Assembly: GCA_001898415.1 (NCBI GenBank)
Contig: MKTU01000026.1
Location: 126,376 to 190,375 of the forward strand
Direction of reading: 5' to 3'
Length of the DNA stretch: 64,000 nucleotides
Source: Rhodanobacter sp. 67-28
GTDB lineage: Bacteria; Pseudomonadota; Gammaproteobacteria; Xanthomonadales; Rhodanobacteraceae
Position numbers and translations under genes: made by a program. Numbering within the stretch: the stretch's first letter is position 1; each line of letters begins with the position of its first letter. Under the pieces are notes generated by a model, which was not told where the DNA came from, did no database searches, and was given only the letters and a program-made list of their open reading frames with translations. This document shows, one piece after another, positions 45,798-54,882 of the stretch.

Positions 45798-46471
45798 GTC
45801 GGATTGCTCCTGTCATTCGGATCGGATAATGGCATTGATGCAATATCGAGCCGGCCCAATAATCCGCGCCGCGGATGATTTGTCCAGTGCATGGATTTAT
45901 TGGATGTTCATTCACATGTCCCGGCAGTGAATCATTTCATCGGCATTTCACGTTTCAGTGCCGATATCCGGGTTGACAATTCCGGCGCGCCGCGCGCAAA
46001 TGCTTCCTTCGACGACGGCGCATTGCGTCATGTGGCTCTACCGTTCACGCCGGCCGTCGCGAGGCGGCGTGCCGCAAGAAATTGCGCTGCGGTCGCGGCG
46101 AAAGCCGGTATCCATGGCCTGAATCCGATCGCATCGAGGCCTCGTGCGGCAGCGAAGGATGGAGGCGGCAAAACTCCGGTGGGTGCGGCGGATATTCGGC
46201 GCGATGGCGCGTCGCATTTTGTTTCGATGGTGAGTGATCGATGCGCCAACTTGGCTGATTCATGAATGAAGTGAATATCCGCTTCAAACCGGAATGTCTT
46301 CGGCATGAAATGCATGAGCAGATAATGGTTTCATATGGAACATTCACATTTTAAAGGTCCACTGTGGATGCGCCCGGGTAATCGCGTCGCCGATGCCGGC
46401 GAATGCCGGTTCCCGGGCATGGCCGTCCGCCGTGGCGTCCGCGTGTCCAGCTTCGTTCCGGAGAGAGTCCC
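45798..46471. other. AT-richer divergent regulatory region of the exopolysaccharide locus
   Basis: A 674-base gene-free region between the divergent arms. Its composition is much less GC-rich than the surroundings, especially 45830-45990 and 46200-46370. TTGACA occurs at about 45974 and CATTAT/GATAAT-like hexamers occur on both strands, but I cannot assemble a convincing promoter pair. Short open frames in it lack ribosome-binding sites and look non-coding. It very likely contains the promoters of both operon arms. Confidence 0.5.
46085..46122. repeat. Remnant of a GAAA-loop intergenic repeat
   Basis: CGGC-GAAA-GCCG (46096-46107), followed by GTATCCATGG, resembles the short palindromic 'GCGAAAGC...GGAATCCA' repeats scattered between genes in many proteobacteria. 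When translated on the minus strand it gives the telltale WIPAFAAT string. A single, degenerate copy. Confidence 0.4.
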
Positions 46472-48700
46472 GTGAAAGCCATCAGTGGTCCCGCGATCCA
46501 GATCCAGCCCGACGACGAGATCGATCCCCGTGCCCTGGTGGGCACCTTGCTGGACCACAAATGGCTCATCATCAAGGCGACCCTGGGCGCCCTGGCGATC
46601 GGGCTCGCCTACCTGCTGGTGGCGACGCCGCAGTACGAGGCCAAGGCGATGGTGCAGGTGGAGCAGGCGCCGAGCTTGCCCGGATTGAACCTGGGCACGC
46701 AGCAAAGCAGCCCGTCGAGCCCCGCGGCGGCGGACGCCAAGGCGATCCTCACCGCGCAATCGGTGGTCGGCGAGGCGGTGCGCAACCTGCATCTCTATAT
46801 CGACACCAGTCCCTATCGCGTGCCGGTGATCGGCGGTCTGGTCGCCCGGTTGCACGACCTGACCTCGGGCAACGAGGTCAACGCGCCCTGGTTCGGGCTG
46901 AACGGGTACGGATGGGGCGGCGCGCACCTGGACATGCCGCAGCTGAACGTGCCCGACCGGTTGCTGGGGGAGGACATGACGCTGACCGCCGGCCCGGACG
47001 GCAGCTATGTGCTCACCGAGGACAGCGGCGTGCCGTTCTCGCCGGGGATGCAGTTGCTGCAGGGCCATGTCGGACGCGTGTCGAGCGGGTCGGGCGTGAC
47101 CATGCTGGTCAAGAGCATGCGCGCCAACCCCGGCATGCGCTTCCACGTGGTGCGCAACGACGAGGTGACCACGATCGCCGGCATCCAGCAGGCGATCTCG
47201 ACCAGCCAGCCGGTGCAGGGCTCCAACATCATCTCGCTGGCCTATGACAGCGCCGATCCGCACCAGGCGGTCAAGGTGCTCGAGCACGTGGTCAGCGCGT
47301 TCCTCGCGCAGAACGTGGGGCGCAATTCGGCCCAGGCATCCAGCAGCCTGAAGTTCGTGCAGCAGCAACTGCCCGACGTCAAGAAGAAGCTGGCCGACGC
47401 CCAGGCCGCGCTGGCCGCGTTCCAGCTCAAGGCCCATTCGGTGGATGTGCCGATGCAGACGCAGACGCTGCTGAGCGAGATGGCCACGATCAACAACAAC
47501 ATCGACCAGCTCAACATCCAGAAGGCGGAGGTGCAGCGCCTGTACACGCCGCAGCATCCGGCCTACAAGGCGATCATGCAGCAGATCGGGCAGCTGCAGG
47601 CGCAGCGCGCCGCGATCGACAAGCGGATGACCACGTTCCCCGACACGCAGCGCCAACTGCTGCGCCTGACCGGCGACGTGCAAGTGCTCAACAACACCTA
47701 TACCGGGCTGCTCAACGAGGCGCAGCAACTCGAACTGGCGCAGGCGGGCACGGTGGGCACCGCGCGCGTGGTGGATGCGCCTTCGGTCGACATCACCCAC
47801 CCGGCCAAGCCGCGCAAGCTGCTCACCCTGATGGGCTGCGCCTTTCTCGGCGGGTTCCTGGCGGTGGCGTACATCTTCTTGCAGCAGATGTTCCGGCGCG
47901 GCCTGGAAGACCCCGCCGAGATCGAACAGCTCGGCGTGGAGGTGTATTCCGCGATTCCGTTGAGCGAGCAGCAGATCGAGCTGTCGCAGCATCGTCGGCG
48001 CCTGCTCGGCAAGGGACGCTCCGCGCTGCTGGCGCTGGCGGCCCCCGACGACGTGGCGTCCGAGGCCATGCGCAGCCTGCGCACCAGCATGCGCTTCACC
48101 CAGCTCGGCGCCAGCGACAACCGCTTGATGGTCTGCGGCTCCAGCTCGCAGGCAGGCAAGACCTTCGTCTCGTCCAACCTCGCGGCGGTCAATGCGCAGG
48201 CGGGCCTGCGCGTGTTGCTGATCGACGCCAACATGCGCGATGGCGACCTGCACCAGGTGCTCGGCGTGCGCGCGGATGGCGGCCTGTCCGAGCTGCTGGC
48301 CGGCGAGCTGGAGGTGGCTGAAGCCATCCGCCCGATCACCGGCCTGGGCGGCGAGCTGGATTTCATCCCGCGCGGCAGCAAGCCGTCCAATCCGTCGGAG
48401 CTGCTGATGCAGCCGTACTTCGGCGCGCTGCTGCGGCGGCTTTCGCCCGCCTATGACCTGGTGGTGATCGACAGCCCGCCGATCCTGGCGGTGACCGACG
48501 CGGCCATCATCGGCCATCACGTGGGCACCAGCCTGCTGGTGGTGCGCTACGGGCTCAACCAGTCGCGCGAGGTCGAGCTGGCCATACAGCGCTTCCGCCA
48601 GGCGGGCGTGACGATCAAGGGCGTGGTGTTCAACGGCATGGAGAAGCGAAGCAACGGCTTTTCCACCTACGGGTTCCTCGGATACGGCTTTGCCCAATGA
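46472..48700 (+). CDS. Wzc-like exopolysaccharide tyrosine autokinase / co-polymerase
   Basis: About 742 residues from a GTG at 46472 that has GGAGAGAG seven bases upstream; earlier in-frame ATGs lack a ribosome-binding site. It has an N-terminal Wzz domain with a first membrane helix (WLIIKATLGALAIGLAYLLVA), a long periplasmic coiled region, and a second helix (LTLMGCAFLGGFLAVAYIFLQQMF). The cytoplasmic BY-kinase has Walker A CGSSSQAGKT (residues 555-564), Walker A' LLIDANMRDG and Walker B VVIDSPP (664-670). The C-terminal tail has only two tyrosines (FSTYGFLGYGFAQ), fewer than in E. coli Wzc. It controls chain length and export with the Wza-type channel. It is the first gene of the rightward operon. 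Confidence 0.93.
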   Translation: MKAISGPAIQIQPDDEIDPRALVGTLLDHKWLIIKATLGALAIGLAYLLVATPQYEAKAMVQVEQAPSLPGLNLGTQQSSPSSPAAADAKAILTAQSVVGEAVRNLHLYIDTSPYRVPVIGGLVARLHDLTSGNEVNAPWFGLNGYGWGGAHLDMPQLNVPDRLLGEDMTLTAGPDGSYVLTEDSGVPFSPGMQLLQGHVGRVSSGSGVTMLVKSMRANPGMRFHVVRNDEVTTIAGIQQAISTSQPVQGSNIISLAYDSADPHQAVKVLEHVVSAFLAQNVGRNSAQASSSLKFVQQQLPDVKKKLADAQAALAAFQLKAHSVDVPMQTQTLLSEMATINNNIDQLNIQKAEVQRLYTPQHPAYKAIMQQIGQLQAQRAAIDKRMTTFPDTQRQLLRLTGDVQVLNNTYTGLLNEAQQLELAQAGTVGTARVVDAPSVDITHPAKPRKLLTLMGCAFLGGFLAVAYIFLQQMFRRGLEDPAEIEQLGVEVYSAIPLSEQQIELSQHRRRLLGKGRSALLALAAPDDVASEAMRSLRTSMRFTQLGASDNRLMVCGSSSQAGKTFVSSNLAAVNAQAGLRVLLIDANMRDGDLHQVLGVRADGGLSELLAGELEVAEAIRPITGLGGELDFIPRGSKPSNPSELLMQPYFGALLRRLSPAYDLVVIDSPPILAVTDAAIIGHHVGTSLLVVRYGLNQSREVELAIQRFRQAGVTIKGVVFNGMEKRSNGFSTYGFLGYGFAQ

Positions 48701-49956
48701 TCCGCGCCGAGATCAGCGACTTGGCTGAGCCGGTGCCGCGGCCGTCGAACCGCGACGGGTCCGGCTCGCGCCGTCGGCCGGGTTTCGGCGCGGATACGTC
48801 TTTCCGCGCGGCGGTGCGGGAGATGGAGGCGGTCGGCCTGCGCGTGCGCACGCAGCCGCATGCCGGCTCCGCGCCGTACGGCGTGTTGTCCGGCCGCACC
48901 GGTTCGCGCTTCTTCCTGCTGCCGCTGCGTCCGCGTGCGGTCAGCACCGGTGCGCTGGCCCTGGTGCAGCCGGTGCGGTGGGTGCCGCGCGCGGTCAAGG
49001 GCGTGGCCAGCGTCGGCGCGCGGCTGGGACTGGGGCCGCTGTTGCCGCACAAGGTGCATGTTTCCGGGGTGGGCGACCTGGCGCGCATGGCGGATGCCGG
49101 TGCCCGCCACGGCGCCTTCCTGACCGGCACGCCCGGCCCGCATCGCAAGCTGAGCGTGCAGCTGATGGACGACGCCGGCCACATTCGCGCCTACGCGAAG
49201 GTGTCGCTCGTGCCGGCGGTGCAGGTGCTGCTTCAGCGCGAAGCGCAGGTGTTGCGCCTGCTTGCGGCGATGGACCTGCGCTCGGCGTGGCTGCCCTGCG
49301 TGTTGCGCAGTGAAGTGCGCGGCGGCACCGCGATCCTCGCCACCGATGCGGTGCGGACACCTGCCGCCCGCTGCCTGACCGACCTCGACACCTTGCACCT
49401 GGATTTCCTGCAGGAACTCGCTGCGCGCACGGCGTCGTCATGGGCTCGCAGCGGAGCCTCGCTGCTGGACGAATGGAGCGCACGCCTTGCGCAACTCGGT
49501 GACGCTCTGGCGCCGCCGTGGCGACAACGCCTGGATCGCGCGATGGCGGTGCTGGCGGCGGAGCCGTCGCTGATCGCATCCCGCGGCCTGGCCCATGGCG
49601 ACTTCACGCCGGTCAACTGCTTCCGGCAGGACAGCCGCCTGTGCGTCTTCGACTGGGAATACGCCGGCGCCGCGTATCCGGCCGACCACGACCTGATCTG
49701 CCTGCTCGACGCGGTGGCGCGGCTGGGCGGCGATGCGCCGGCCGCGCGGGCGCAGGGACTCGAACAACGGTTGATGGGCGAGCTGGGACGCTCGCGCAAC
49801 GAAGCCAATCGACGCCTGATCGCCTTCCACTGCGTGCACGCGCTGCGCAGCCTGGAGCGGCAGCCGTCGCAGGCGGATACCGGGTTGGACTGGTACGGCG
49901 CCGACGAGGCCGCGCGCACGCTCGATGCGCTGCTGGCGCGGGCGTCCGCCTCGTGA
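48697..49956 (+). CDS. Phosphotransferase (APH-fold) in the exopolysaccharide operon
   Basis: A 419-residue protein whose ATG overlaps the stop of the tyrosine kinase gene (ATGA). The C-terminal half is an APH-type kinase with an intact catalytic loop H300-G-D-F-T-P-V-N307 and metal-binding D319 in FDWEYAG. The first 170 residues are Arg/Gly-rich and show no domain I recognise. It probably phosphorylates a small molecule, sugar or lipid carrier in polysaccharide synthesis. It has no membrane segment. The specific substrate cannot be inferred. Translational coupling to its neighbours on both sides supports a real role in the pathway. Confidence 0.82.
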   Translation: MIRAEISDLAEPVPRPSNRDGSGSRRRPGFGADTSFRAAVREMEAVGLRVRTQPHAGSAPYGVLSGRTGSRFFLLPLRPRAVSTGALALVQPVRWVPRAVKGVASVGARLGLGPLLPHKVHVSGVGDLARMADAGARHGAFLTGTPGPHRKLSVQLMDDAGHIRAYAKVSLVPAVQVLLQREAQVLRLLAAMDLRSAWLPCVLRSEVRGGTAILATDAVRTPAARCLTDLDTLHLDFLQELAARTASSWARSGASLLDEWSARLAQLGDALAPPWRQRLDRAMAVLAAEPSLIASRGLAHGDFTPVNCFRQDSRLCVFDWEYAGAAYPADHDLICLLDAVARLGGDAPAARAQGLEQRLMGELGRSRNEANRRLIAFHCVHALRSLERQPSQADTGLDWYGADEAARTLDALLARASAS

Positions 49957-49985
49957 GCGCGTCCAGGGATGCCTCGGTGGAAGCC

Positions 49986-51344
49986 ATGAATGACACCGCC
50001 GCCGCCCGCACGATCGGCTCGCTGCCGGCACTGCACGCGTCCAGCTTGCAACTGCTCAAGCGCGGCGCCTCGGGTGCGTTCCTCGTCACCGTCGGCGGCA
50101 CCGGGCTGAGCTTTCTGGCCAACCTGGTGATGGCGCGGGTCATCGGGCGGCACGAGTTCGGCGTTTACGCGCTGATGTTCAGCTGGGTCAGCGTGCTGGC
50201 GGTGATCGCGCAGGCCGGCCAGGACATCAGCATGATCCGGTTGCTGCCGTCCTATATCCGCGAGGGCGCGTGGGGCAAGGTGCACGGCCTGCGGCGGGGC
50301 GTGGGCATGATCGTGCTGGCCACCAGCTGCTGCATCGCGCTGGGCGGCTGCGTGGTGGTGCACGTGCTCGGCGCGAATCAGAGTGCGAGCTGGCGGCACA
50401 CCTTCTACATCGGCTTCGCGATGCTGCCGGTGTTGACCCAGCTGCAGCAGAGCGGGGCGTTGCACCGGGCGTTCAAGCGACCGGTGGTCAGCGGGCTGTA
50501 CCAGACGCTGGGGCGTCCGCTGCTGCTGATCGTGTTGCTGGGCGTGCTGGTGTTGAGCGTGCGCGAGATCGACGCGCCGTGGGCGGCGGCGGCGTCGCTG
50601 GCAGCCGCGGCGCTGGCGCTGGCCGGCTCGGCGCGGCACCTGCAGCGCAGCTGGCCCGAGCAGGGCAGGGCGGCGGCGCCCGCGTACGAGATCCGCCGCT
50701 GGCTGGTCGTCGGCTCGCAGATGTCGATGCTGTCGATCATCGTGGTTTCCGGCAGCCGTCTGGACGTGCTCATCCTGGGCGCGCTGATGGGTCCTGGCGA
50801 CGTCGGCCCGTATTACGCCGCGGTGCGCATGGCCGGCTTTGCGCTGTTCGCCCAGAGCGCGGCCAACGTGGTGCTCGCGCCGATGATCGCCGAGCGCTAC
50901 GACGCGCACGACATGGGCGGCCTGCAACTGGTGGCCACCCGCGCGGCGCGTTTCTCCTTCGCCGGCGCGCTCGCCGTGAGCCTGGGCTTCGGCGTCGCCG
51001 GGCACTGGTTGCTGGGGCTGTTCGGCCCGGGCTTCGACGCGGCCTATGTGCCGTTGCTGATCCTGCTGTGCGGCTACTGCGCCACCACGTCGCTGGGTGA
51101 GGTCGGCTTCATGTTGTCGATGACCAGGTTCCAGCGGCGGGCCTCGATGCTGGTGCTGGTGGGCGTGGCCGCCAATGCGGCGGTGGCATGGCTGCTGGTG
51201 CCCAGCCTCGGCGCGACCGGCGCGGCCATCGGCGCGGTGGCGTCGCTGCTGGTCTGGCGCGCCCTGGCGTGGCGCGCGGTGCGCGCGCGACTGGGCATCG
51301 ATCCGTCGATCTTCGGCGTACCGGCAAAGGGGGTGCCGCGATGA
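49986..51344 (+). CDS. Wzx-type polysaccharide flippase
   Basis: About 452 residues with twelve to fourteen hydrophobic helices of the MOP superfamily. The N-terminal LKRGASGAFLVTVGGTGLSFLANLVMARVIG is the usual Wzx/RfbX opening. It moves undecaprenyl-linked repeat units across the inner membrane. The ATG at 49986 is used; a GTG at 49953 that overlaps the preceding stop (GTGA) would add eleven residues and is almost equally likely. Its 3' end overlaps the next gene by four bases. Together with the polymerase gene downstream it indicates a Wzx/Wzy-dependent pathway. Confidence 0.9.
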   Translation: MNDTAAARTIGSLPALHASSLQLLKRGASGAFLVTVGGTGLSFLANLVMARVIGRHEFGVYALMFSWVSVLAVIAQAGQDISMIRLLPSYIREGAWGKVHGLRRGVGMIVLATSCCIALGGCVVVHVLGANQSASWRHTFYIGFAMLPVLTQLQQSGALHRAFKRPVVSGLYQTLGRPLLLIVLLGVLVLSVREIDAPWAAAASLAAAALALAGSARHLQRSWPEQGRAAAPAYEIRRWLVVGSQMSMLSIIVVSGSRLDVLILGALMGPGDVGPYYAAVRMAGFALFAQSAANVVLAPMIAERYDAHDMGGLQLVATRAARFSFAGALAVSLGFGVAGHWLLGLFGPGFDAAYVPLLILLCGYCATTSLGEVGFMLSMTRFQRRASMLVLVGVAANAAVAWLLVPSLGATGAAIGAVASLLVWRALAWRAVRARLGIDPSIFGVPAKGVPR

Positions 51345-53644
51345 GGCTGGCGCTGGTCATTCCGACGATGGGCGGCGGCGGCGCCGAGCGCGTGATGGCC
51401 ACGCTGGCCAATGCGTGGGTGGCCGACGGCGCGGCCGTGACCCTGATCACGCTGGCGCGCAGCCATGGCGACAAGTACCCGCTGCACGCGGCGGTGCAGC
51501 GGGTGGGGCTGGACGTGGCGGCGCCCTCGCCGCATGCGTTGGTGGCGCTGCGCAGCAATGTGCTGCGGCTGCGCGCGCTGCGCCATGCGCTGCGCGCGGC
51601 GCGGCCCGATGTCATCGTCAGCTTCACCACCACCACCAACCTGATGGTGGTGCTTGCCGTCACCGGCTGGCGCGTGCCGGTGATCGTTTCGGAGCGGGTG
51701 TTCGTCGCGGCGCATCCGCCGCGGGCGCCCTGGCGGCTCCTGTACCGCGTGCTCTGCCGTCGCGCCGCCGCCGTGGTGGCGCAGACGCGCCGCGGCGCCG
51801 ACGACCTGGAGGCGCGCCTGCAACGTCCGGTCGAGGTGATCCCCAACCCGGTACGCGAGCTGCCGCTGGCCGGCGCGCCTCGGACCCCGCGCGGGCCAGG
51901 GCGCATCGTGCTGGCATCCGGCCGGCTGGAGGCGCAGAAGGGTTTCGACATCCTGATCGGCGCCTGGGCCACGCTCGCCGCGACGCACCCGCACTGGCGC
52001 CTGCGCATCACCGGCGAAGGCTCGATGCGTGCGGCGCTGAACGAACAGATCGACCGGCTCGGCCTCGGCGCCAGCGTGGAGCTGGCCGGGTTCGACGACG
52101 ACCTCGCCGGCGCGATGCGCGAGGCCGACATCTTCGTGCTCTCCTCGCGTTTCGAGGGCATGCCCAATGTGCTGCTGGAGGCGATGTCGCTGGGCCTGGC
52201 CTGCGTCAGCACCGATTGCGAGACCGGTCCGCGCGAGATCATCGAGCACGGTAGCAACGGCTGGCTGGTGCCGGTGGCCGATGCGCCCGCGCTGGCCGCC
52301 GCGCTCGGCACGCTGATGCACGACGAGGCGCTGCGGCGGCGCCTTGGCGCACGCGCCATCGAGGTGCGCCACACCCATTCGCTGGCCTCGGTGTTCGCCC
52401 GCTGGCAGTCGCTGGTGACGCGCGTGGCGGCGCAGTGCGCGGTGCGCGTGCGCGCGAATGTGCCGTCGAACGGCGCGGACGACGCGCGCAAGCCGCGCGT
52501 GCTGTTCCTGATCCGTTCGCTCGGCCGTGGCGGCGCCGAGCGGCAGCTGGCGACGCTGGCGATCGGCCTGCGCCGCGACGGCTGGGAGGTGGCGGTGGCC
52601 TGCTTCTACGCCGGCGGCCCGTTCCAGCACGAGCTGGAGCGCGGCGGCGTGCCGATCATCGACCTGCACAAGCGCGGGCGCTGGGACGTGGCCGGTTTCC
52701 TGTGGCGCCTGGCGCGCGCCTTGCGCGGGTACCGGCCGGACATCGTGCACGGCTACCTCACCGTCGGCAATCTGCTGTCGCTGTTCGCGCCGCTGGCCAG
52801 CCCGGGTTCGCGCGTGGTCTGGGGCGTGCGCTCCTCGTTCATCGACCGGCAGCGCTACGACTGGATGTCGCGCGCCACCTTTGCGCTGAGTTGCCGGATG
52901 GCGCGCCGCGCGGACCGGATCATTTTCAACTCCCGCGCCGGCTCCACGCTGCATGGCGCGCAGGGTTATCCCGCCGACCGGCTGGTGGTGATCGCCAACG
53001 GCATCGACACCGGACACTTCCGCTTCGACGCGGCCTCGCGCGCGCGGATGCGGCGCGCGTGGGAGGTGCCCGACACTGCGCTGCTGGTGGGGCTGGTCGG
53101 GCGGCTCGATCCGATGAAGGACCACCCGACCTTCCTGCAGGCGATCGCGGGGCTGGCGCACGATGCGCGCTGGCGTTTCGTCTGTGTCGGCGGCGGCGAT
53201 GCGGGTTACGCCGAGCAGCTGCAGGCGCAGGCGCGCGAGCTGGGGCTGGCCGAGCGCCTGGTCTGGGCCGGCCCGTGCGAGGACATGGCCGCGGCCTACA
53301 GCGCGATCGACATCCTGGCGTCCTCCTCGCGCGGCGAAGGCTTTCCGAACGTGGTCGCCGAGGCGATGGCGTGCGGACGGCCGTGCGTGGTCACCGACGT
53401 CGGCGATTCGGCAGATCTGGTGGGGGACACCGGCATCGTCGTGCCGGCCGGCGACCCGGTGGCGCTGCGCGACGGCATCGCGCGGATGCGCGAGCGGATG
53501 GCGCGCGATCCGTTCGCGGCGGCGCACGCTGCGCGCGCGCGCGTCGTCGACCAGTTCAGCACTGCGCGGCTGGTCGGCCATTCGGAGCGCGTGCTGGAAG
53601 AGGTGCATCGTCGCCACTGCACGCTGGGCGGGGCGACGTCATGA
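51341..53644 (+). CDS. Fused double GT4 glycosyltransferase
   Basis: A 767-residue protein made of two complete GT-B glycosyltransferases in one frame. Domain 1 (about 1-365) opens with LALVIPTMGGGGAER and has the retaining-GT4 E-x7-E at Glu272/Glu280 (FEGMPNVLLE). Domain 2 (about 385-767) opens with VLFLIRSLGRGGAER and has Glu666/Glu674 (GEGFPNVVAE). The linker is about 20 residues. Both have donor-site loops (SGRLEAQKGF; VGRLDPMKDH), so both look active. Domain 2 closely resembles the separate GT4 two genes downstream. Two successive sugar additions by one polypeptide are likely. No stop or frameshift lies between the domains. Confidence 0.9.
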   Translation: MRLALVIPTMGGGGAERVMATLANAWVADGAAVTLITLARSHGDKYPLHAAVQRVGLDVAAPSPHALVALRSNVLRLRALRHALRAARPDVIVSFTTTTNLMVVLAVTGWRVPVIVSERVFVAAHPPRAPWRLLYRVLCRRAAAVVAQTRRGADDLEARLQRPVEVIPNPVRELPLAGAPRTPRGPGRIVLASGRLEAQKGFDILIGAWATLAATHPHWRLRITGEGSMRAALNEQIDRLGLGASVELAGFDDDLAGAMREADIFVLSSRFEGMPNVLLEAMSLGLACVSTDCETGPREIIEHGSNGWLVPVADAPALAAALGTLMHDEALRRRLGARAIEVRHTHSLASVFARWQSLVTRVAAQCAVRVRANVPSNGADDARKPRVLFLIRSLGRGGAERQLATLAIGLRRDGWEVAVACFYAGGPFQHELERGGVPIIDLHKRGRWDVAGFLWRLARALRGYRPDIVHGYLTVGNLLSLFAPLASPGSRVVWGVRSSFIDRQRYDWMSRATFALSCRMARRADRIIFNSRAGSTLHGAQGYPADRLVVIANGIDTGHFRFDAASRARMRRAWEVPDTALLVGLVGRLDPMKDHPTFLQAIAGLAHDARWRFVCVGGGDAGYAEQLQAQARELGLAERLVWAGPCEDMAAAYSAIDILASSSRGEGFPNVVAEAMACGRPCVVTDVGDSADLVGDTGIVVPAGDPVALRDGIARMRERMARDPFAAAHAARARVVDQFSTARLVGHSERVLEEVHRRHCTLGGATS

Positions 53645-54882
53645 ACGCCCGCTTCCTGCCGCGCACGCCGGTGGACCTCCTGTTGGCGGCCTTCGTGTTG
53701 TGGTTCGGCAGCGACGCCAGCGATTTCCTGTTCACCACGCGCGGCCTCAAGCCGCTCTATTCCTACGTGGCGGTGATCGGCTTTGCCGCCTTCTATGCGG
53801 TGGCCCAGGGCGCGGCGGCGCAGTCGCTGGCCATCCTGCGCGACGGCGGCACGCGTCGCTTCGTCATCTGGCTGCTGCTCTACATCGTGTATGGCGTGCT
53901 GATCTTCCTGCAGTCCTCGCAGAGCCACACGGCGTTGCAGGCGCTGATCACGCTGATCGAGATGGTGGCGATCGGCATGGCATTCGCCACGCTGATGGTG
54001 CATCCACGGCGGTTGCACATGCTGGGCGGGATGTTCCTGCTGCTGGCCCTGTTCGCCGCCGGCATGAACCTGCTCGATTTCATCCATCCGCGGTTCTCCA
54101 ACGTGCCCGGGCGCGCGGCCGGGCTGTACATCAACCCCAACGTGGCCGGCTATGCGCTCGCGCTGGTGATGTTGTGCGGCATGGACAGCGTGCCGGCGCG
54201 CTTGCGCTGGCTTTTCGTGCTGGTGTGCGGCGTCGGCGTGCTGGTCACGTTCTCGCGGTCGGCGTGGATCATGTGGGGCGTGGCGCTGATCTGGCTGGGC
54301 CGGCACGATCGCACGCACGGCGCAAAGTGGAAGCTCGCCGTGATGACGCTGTCCACGCTGGCCGGCATCGGCATCCTGCTGTCCCTGTTCAGCGGCGAGC
54401 TGGGCGAACTGCTGGCCGGCACGTCGTTCGCCCGCTATCTCGATCCGAACACGCTGGCGCGCATGGGCGTGGGCGGCTCCTCGCTGTCGGGCGATTCGGC
54501 TGCCACCCGCATGGACCTGGTCTGGTTCTCGCTGCACGAGGCGGCGCGGAGCCCGCTGTTCGGGCATGGCAGCGGCTATGTCTACGAGTGGGCGTTTCCG
54601 GTCGGGCCGCACGACATGTACCTGCGCTTCCTGGTCGAGGGCGGCGTGTTCGGGCTGGCTTTCTACCTGGCCTTGCTGGTCGTGTTGTGGCGGGCCACGT
54701 CGGGGCTGCAGCGCGTGCTGGTGTTGCAACTGGTGATCGCCAGCTTCTTCTCGCACAACCTGCTGGAAAGCCCGACGATCATCCTCGTCATCAGCTTCAT
54801 GCTTGCGCGGCAGGCGCTGGAGAAACGCGAGCTCGCGGTGGCGCGGTGGTTGGCGTCGCCCCGCGTGGGGGTGCCGGCGTGA
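53641..54882 (+). CDS. O-antigen polymerase/ligase family protein (Wzy-like)
   Basis: A 413-residue protein with about eleven hydrophobic helices. It has the Wzy_C-type periplasmic loop followed by the diagnostic end motif (LFGHGSGYVYEW ... PHDMYLRFLVEGGVFGLAFYLALL), and RAAGLYINPNVAGYALALVMLC earlier. In this setting it most probably polymerises the repeat unit (Wzy) rather than ligating O-antigen (WaaL); sequence alone does not separate the two. It overlaps the preceding gene by ATGA and the following one by GTGA. Confidence 0.88.
   Translation: MNARFLPRTPVDLLLAAFVLWFGSDASDFLFTTRGLKPLYSYVAVIGFAAFYAVAQGAAAQSLAILRDGGTRRFVIWLLLYIVYGVLIFLQSSQSHTALQALITLIEMVAIGMAFATLMVHPRRLHMLGGMFLLLALFAAGMNLLDFIHPRFSNVPGRAAGLYINPNVAGYALALVMLCGMDSVPARLRWLFVLVCGVGVLVTFSRSAWIMWGVALIWLGRHDRTHGAKWKLAVMTLSTLAGIGILLSLFSGELGELLAGTSFARYLDPNTLARMGVGGSSLSGDSAATRMDLVWFSLHEAARSPLFGHGSGYVYEWAFPVGPHDMYLRFLVEGGVFGLAFYLALLVVLWRATSGLQRVLVLQLVIASFFSHNLLESPTIILVISFMLARQALEKRELAVARWLASPRVGVPA

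Noticed and set aside
45828-45845. A sigma-54 type promoter around TGGCATTGATGCAAT.
   Set aside because: The GG and GC dinucleotides are not ten bases apart, so the spacing rule for sigma-54 fails.
45891-46265. A 124-residue open frame in the exopolysaccharide intergenic region.
   Set aside because: No ribosome-binding site and no protein-like composition; it spans the degenerate intergenic repeat.
46028-46315. A minus-strand frame giving a WIPAFAAT-containing peptide.
   Set aside because: That string is a well-known artefact of translating short palindromic intergenic repeats.
52430-52500. A missing stop or frameshift joining two separate glycosyltransferase genes.
   Set aside because: Both domains share one frame with a short, plausible linker and no internal ATG with a ribosome-binding site at the junction, so a true fusion is the simpler reading from this sequence.
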